A stretch of DNA of 64,000 nucleotides from Filimonas zeae (GTDB taxonomy: Bacteria; Bacteroidota; Bacteroidia; Chitinophagales; Chitinophagaceae), in NCBI RefSeq assembly GCF_014641615.1, contig NZ_BMIB01000003.1, forward strand, positions 1,116,001-1,180,000. The letters are read 5' to 3'. The notes beneath the pieces are model-generated. The model searched no databases. It saw only the letters and a program-made list of their open reading frames with translations, and was not told where the DNA came from. Position 1 is the stretch's first letter, and the number at the start of each line of letters is the position of its first letter. A program made the translations under genes and the position numbers. Below are positions 61,526-64,000 of this stretch, one piece after another.

Positions 61526-62260
61526 ATGTCCCAGTCAAAAGCCGATATTATCCATCAGCTGCAAAAATCGCTGCTGCCCCTGCAGGGGTACAAACCTGCC
61601 GGTGATAATACCGTGCGTGTGCCGCTGGGCCCGGTAAACAGGGCTTTTCCCGGCCATACCTTTCCGGTGGGCGCCGTGCATGAGTTTATAAGCAACAGCC
61701 CCGAAAGCACAGCTGCAACCTGTGGTTTTATTACCGGCATAGCCTCTTTTCTGGCCGCAGAAAAGGCTTTGTGCCTCTGGATAAGTGCCCGGCGGCAGGT
61801 GTTTCCCCCCGCTTTGCTGCCCTTTGGCCTGCTGCCACATCAGGTAGTATTTATAGAGGCGCCTGCAGAAAAAGAGCGTATATGGGTAATGGAAGAGGCA
61901 CTGAAGTGCGAAGGGCTGGCGGGGGTGATAGCCGAGGTGAGCGAACTGGATTTTACTGCCTCCCGCCGCCTGCAGCTGGCAGTGGAACAAAGCCAGGTAA
62001 CCGGTTTTATTATACGGCAGCAGCCCCGGCAACTGAATACCCTGGCCAGTATTGCCCGCTGGCATATACACCCGGCAGCCAGCAGCAGCTACAATCAGTT
62101 ACCGGGTATTGGCTTTCCACGTTTTACAGTGCAGCTGGATAAAATACGCAATGGTAAACCCGGCCAGTGGCAGCTGGAATGGCGGCATAACCGCTTTGCG
62201 GAAGTAATGCCTGCTGCTGCCACCGGTGCAGCCGCTACACCCATACGTAAAATTGTATAA
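61526..62260 (+). CDS. imuA: ImuA-like mutagenesis accessory protein
   Basis: 244 residues, RecA/SulA-like fold without intact Walker motifs. Typical sequence: GAVHEFISNSPESTAATCGF (about 51-70), FGLLPHQVVFIEAPAEKERI (about 100-119) and SRRLQLAVEQSQVTGFIIR (about 153-171). ImuA works with ImuB and an error-prone polymerase in damage-induced translesion synthesis. It starts downstream of a palindrome and ends 1 base before the imuB ATG, so the two are co-translated. Confidence 0.85.
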   Translation: MSQSKADIIHQLQKSLLPLQGYKPAGDNTVRVPLGPVNRAFPGHTFPVGAVHEFISNSPESTAATCGFITGIASFLAAEKALCLWISARRQVFPPALLPFGLLPHQVVFIEAPAEKERIWVMEEALKCEGLAGVIAEVSELDFTASRRLQLAVEQSQVTGFIIRQQPRQLNTLASIARWHIHPAASSSYNQLPGIGFPRFTVQLDKIRNGKPGQWQLEWRHNRFAEVMPAAATGAAATPIRKIV

Positions 62261-62261
62261 C

Positions 62262-63764
62262 ATGGCCGGCCGGTATGCAGCAATATGGTTTTCGCATTTA
62301 CTTACCGATTGTATAACGCTGCGCAATCCGCGCCTGCAGCATCAGGCTTTTGTATTAGCAACGCCGGAGCGGGGCCGCCAGGTAATTACGGCCGCCAGCC
62401 CCGCCGCAGAAGCCAGAGGCATACGTACCGGTATGGTAGTGGCCGATGCCCGCGCCGCAGAACCTGCACTGGAAGTGCTGGAGCACCAACCGGAAATGGC
62501 GCAGGAGCGGTTACAGGCGCTGGGCGACTGGTGCATTCGTTTTACCCCCGTAGCGGCATTGGATTTACCCGATGGCCTGCTGTTAGATGTAAGCGGCTGC
62601 CCCCATCTGTGGGGTGGCGAACGTGCCTACCTGGAAGAGATACTGAAACGGCTTACCCGTGGTGGCTACCATGTAAAAGCTGCCATAGCAGATACGCCCG
62701 GTGCAGCCTGGGCCCTCTCCCGCTACGCCGCTACCAGCACGCTGGTTAAACCCGGTAAACAGGCACAGGCCCTGATGCCGCTGCCACCTGCTGCACTACG
62801 CATAAGCACCCCACTGGTACAAAAACTACATAAGCTGGGGCTTACCCATACCGGCAGCTTTATGCAGCTGCCGCGTGCCGCCCTGCGCCGCCGGTTTGGG
62901 CAGGAGTTACTGCACATGCTGGATAGGGCACTGGGCCTGGAAATGGAACTGCTGCTGCCCCTTCAGCCACCCATTAGCTGGCAGGAGCGCCTGCCCTGTC
63001 CGGAACCTGTAAACGGAGCAGCTGCTGTATCTATTGCTGCCGGCCGCCTGCTGCAACAGCTGTGTGCCCGCCTGGCCAAAGCAGAAGCAGGTATACGCTG
63101 CGCGGTATTTAAAGGGTACCGTAGTGATGGCAAGGTAGCAACCCTGCAGATAAACACCTTTCGCCCCAGCCACCATGCCCCCCATTTGCTAAAGCTGCTG
63201 CAAATGAAAATACCGCAGTTTGAGCCCGGGCCGGGCATTGAACTGTTTACCCTGGAAGCGCCGGAAACAGCGCCGGTATTTTCTGCACAGGAACAGTTAT
63301 GGGGTGCCCGTAACAAACAACAGCAAACACATATAGCAGAACTGCTGGACCGTATTGCCGGCAAGCTGGGTAATGATGCCATTAAACGGTACCTGCCGGC
63401 AGAACATTACTGGCCCGAACGCAGTATACAACCCGCCAGCCACCTGTGGCAGCAGCCGCAAAGCCCATGGCCACAGCAACTGCAACGCCCGGTGCGCCTG
63501 TTGCCACAGCCCATACCCATTATAGTTTCTGCCCCCGTGCCCGATTATCCGCCCATGTTATTCCGTTACAAAGGCGTGGTACATAACATTGTAAAAGCAG
63601 ACGGGCCGGAAAGAATTGAACAGGAATGGTGGCTGCAGGAGGGCGAACACCGCGATTATTATTGTGTGGAAGATAACAGCGGGCAGCGGTACTGGCTGTT
63701 CAGAAGCGGGCATTACACCGGCCAGTCGCTACACCAGTGGTACCTGCATGGCTACTTCTCTTAA
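62262..63764 (+). CDS. imuB: ImuB-like inactive Y-family polymerase homologue
   Basis: 500 residues from ATG 62262, placed 1 base after the imuA stop. Y-family polymerase fold: the first catalytic strand reads YAAIWFSHL instead of a D-x-D type motif, and the second site reads LLLDVSGCPHLWGG instead of SxDE. The acidic metal ligands are therefore missing, as expected for ImuB, which acts as a clamp-binding adaptor. The helix-hairpin-helix region is at KLHKLGLTHTGSFMQLPRAA (about 191-210). In many bacteria dnaE2 follows; here it does not. Confidence 0.87.
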   Translation: MAGRYAAIWFSHLLTDCITLRNPRLQHQAFVLATPERGRQVITAASPAAEARGIRTGMVVADARAAEPALEVLEHQPEMAQERLQALGDWCIRFTPVAALDLPDGLLLDVSGCPHLWGGERAYLEEILKRLTRGGYHVKAAIADTPGAAWALSRYAATSTLVKPGKQAQALMPLPPAALRISTPLVQKLHKLGLTHTGSFMQLPRAALRRRFGQELLHMLDRALGLEMELLLPLQPPISWQERLPCPEPVNGAAAVSIAAGRLLQQLCARLAKAEAGIRCAVFKGYRSDGKVATLQINTFRPSHHAPHLLKLLQMKIPQFEPGPGIELFTLEAPETAPVFSAQEQLWGARNKQQQTHIAELLDRIAGKLGNDAIKRYLPAEHYWPERSIQPASHLWQQPQSPWPQQLQRPVRLLPQPIPIIVSAPVPDYPPMLFRYKGVVHNIVKADGPERIEQEWWLQEGEHRDYYCVEDNSGQRYWLFRSGHYTGQSLHQWYLHGYFS

Positions 63765-63809
63765 ATCAGTTAGTTTTGCCGGCTTATTCCCGTTTTTTAA
63801 AACAACAAT

Positions 63810-64000
63810 ATGAAAAGAATCAGTGTATTCTGCGGCTCCAGCTTTGGGGCTGATGCGGTATTTGAACAGCAGGCCTTTTTACTGGGTAAAACACTGGCGC
63901 AAAAGAACATAGGGCTGGTATACGGTGGGGCGCATGTAGGGTTAATGGGTGCCGTAGCCAACGGTGCACTGGAGCACCAGGGCGAAGTAATAGGTGTACT
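63810..64000 (+). CDS. LOG-family (TIGR00730) protein, 5' part
   Basis: 63 residues visible, cut by the window edge. MKRISVFCGSSFGAD at the start and LVYGGAHVGLMGAVANGAL are characteristic of LOG-family nucleotide 5'-monophosphate phosphoribohydrolases (cytokinin-activating or nucleotide-salvage type). The later PGGxGTxxE motif is outside the window. It starts 45 bases after imuB and may be co-transcribed with it, without an evident functional link. Confidence 0.85.
   Translation, partial: MKRISVFCGSSFGADAVFEQQAFLLGKTLAQKNIGLVYGGAHVGLMGAVANGALEHQGEVIGV

Noticed and set aside
1..64000. tRNA, rRNA, insertion sequence or integrase genes
   Set aside because: No cloverleaf, rRNA segment, transposase motif or terminal inverted repeat pair was recognised by eye; a covariance-model and ISfinder search would be needed to exclude them firmly.

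Overview
The window reads as a chromosome segment of a Bacteroidota bacterium, most likely family Chitinophagaceae (Chitinophaga/Filimonas-like; the genus is inference). Evidence: a SusC/SusD pair followed by a TlpA-type thioredoxin, type IX secretion (T9SS) C-terminal sorting domains, LytTR two-component genes, many lipoproteins and secreted hydrolases, and promoters of the Bacteroidota form TTTG-N19-TAnnTTTG. No tRNA, rRNA, insertion sequence or CRISPR array was recognised.

Layout. 0-6.2 kb: partial GH39-like glycosidase, GAF protein, exported epoxide-hydrolase-like enzyme, LTA-synthase-family sulfatase, DUF1684 protein. 6.2-10.3 kb: a possible gene remnant and a 1214-residue RHS/YD protein without a recognisable toxin end. 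10.4-15 kb: DoxX-like membrane protein, phytanoyl-CoA dioxygenase, TetR-ABC1 kinase pair, MarR-GIY-YIG-like pair. 15-20.9 kb: susC-susD-tlpA operon with a consensus promoter. 21-33 kb: vWA protein, then a LytS-type histidine kinase and LytTR regulator directly upstream of a T9SS cargo with one YD repeat, a 2171-residue SpvB/FG-GAP/RHS polymorphic toxin (type-23-like end) and a candidate immunity lipoprotein. 33-42.5 kb: DUF4230 and DUF6265-like proteins, TRIC channel, HEIGH metalloprotease, T9SS subtilase-like protein, T9SS clan GH-A glycosidase, LLM flavin oxidoreductase.

42.5-53.5 kb is the accessory-looking part. It is bracketed by two nearly identical stand-alone small RNA genes (promoter, 5' hairpin, conserved single-stranded core, terminator). 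Between them lie a frameshifted response regulator, a small orphan ORF, a groES-groEL pair with a sigma-54-like upstream element and no GGM tail, an amidoligase-like protein with an effector-like N terminus, an orphan 419-residue protein, a strictly 21-bp-periodic array of 16 palindromic decamers ending in a terminator, two inverted ACATGTA sites, and a compact four-gene phage-like cassette including a DUF5675 protein and two holin-like peptides.

53.5-64 kb: TetR-DUF1348 pair, a free-standing catalase C-terminal module without the heme core, a beta-propeller lipoprotein, a 1189-residue hybrid sensor kinase, imuA-imuB mutagenesis genes behind a 17-bp palindrome, and the start of a LOG-family gene. 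The strongest candidates for undescribed biology are the duplicated small RNA, the phased palindrome array beside the phage-like cassette, and the two-component-linked RHS toxin locus.
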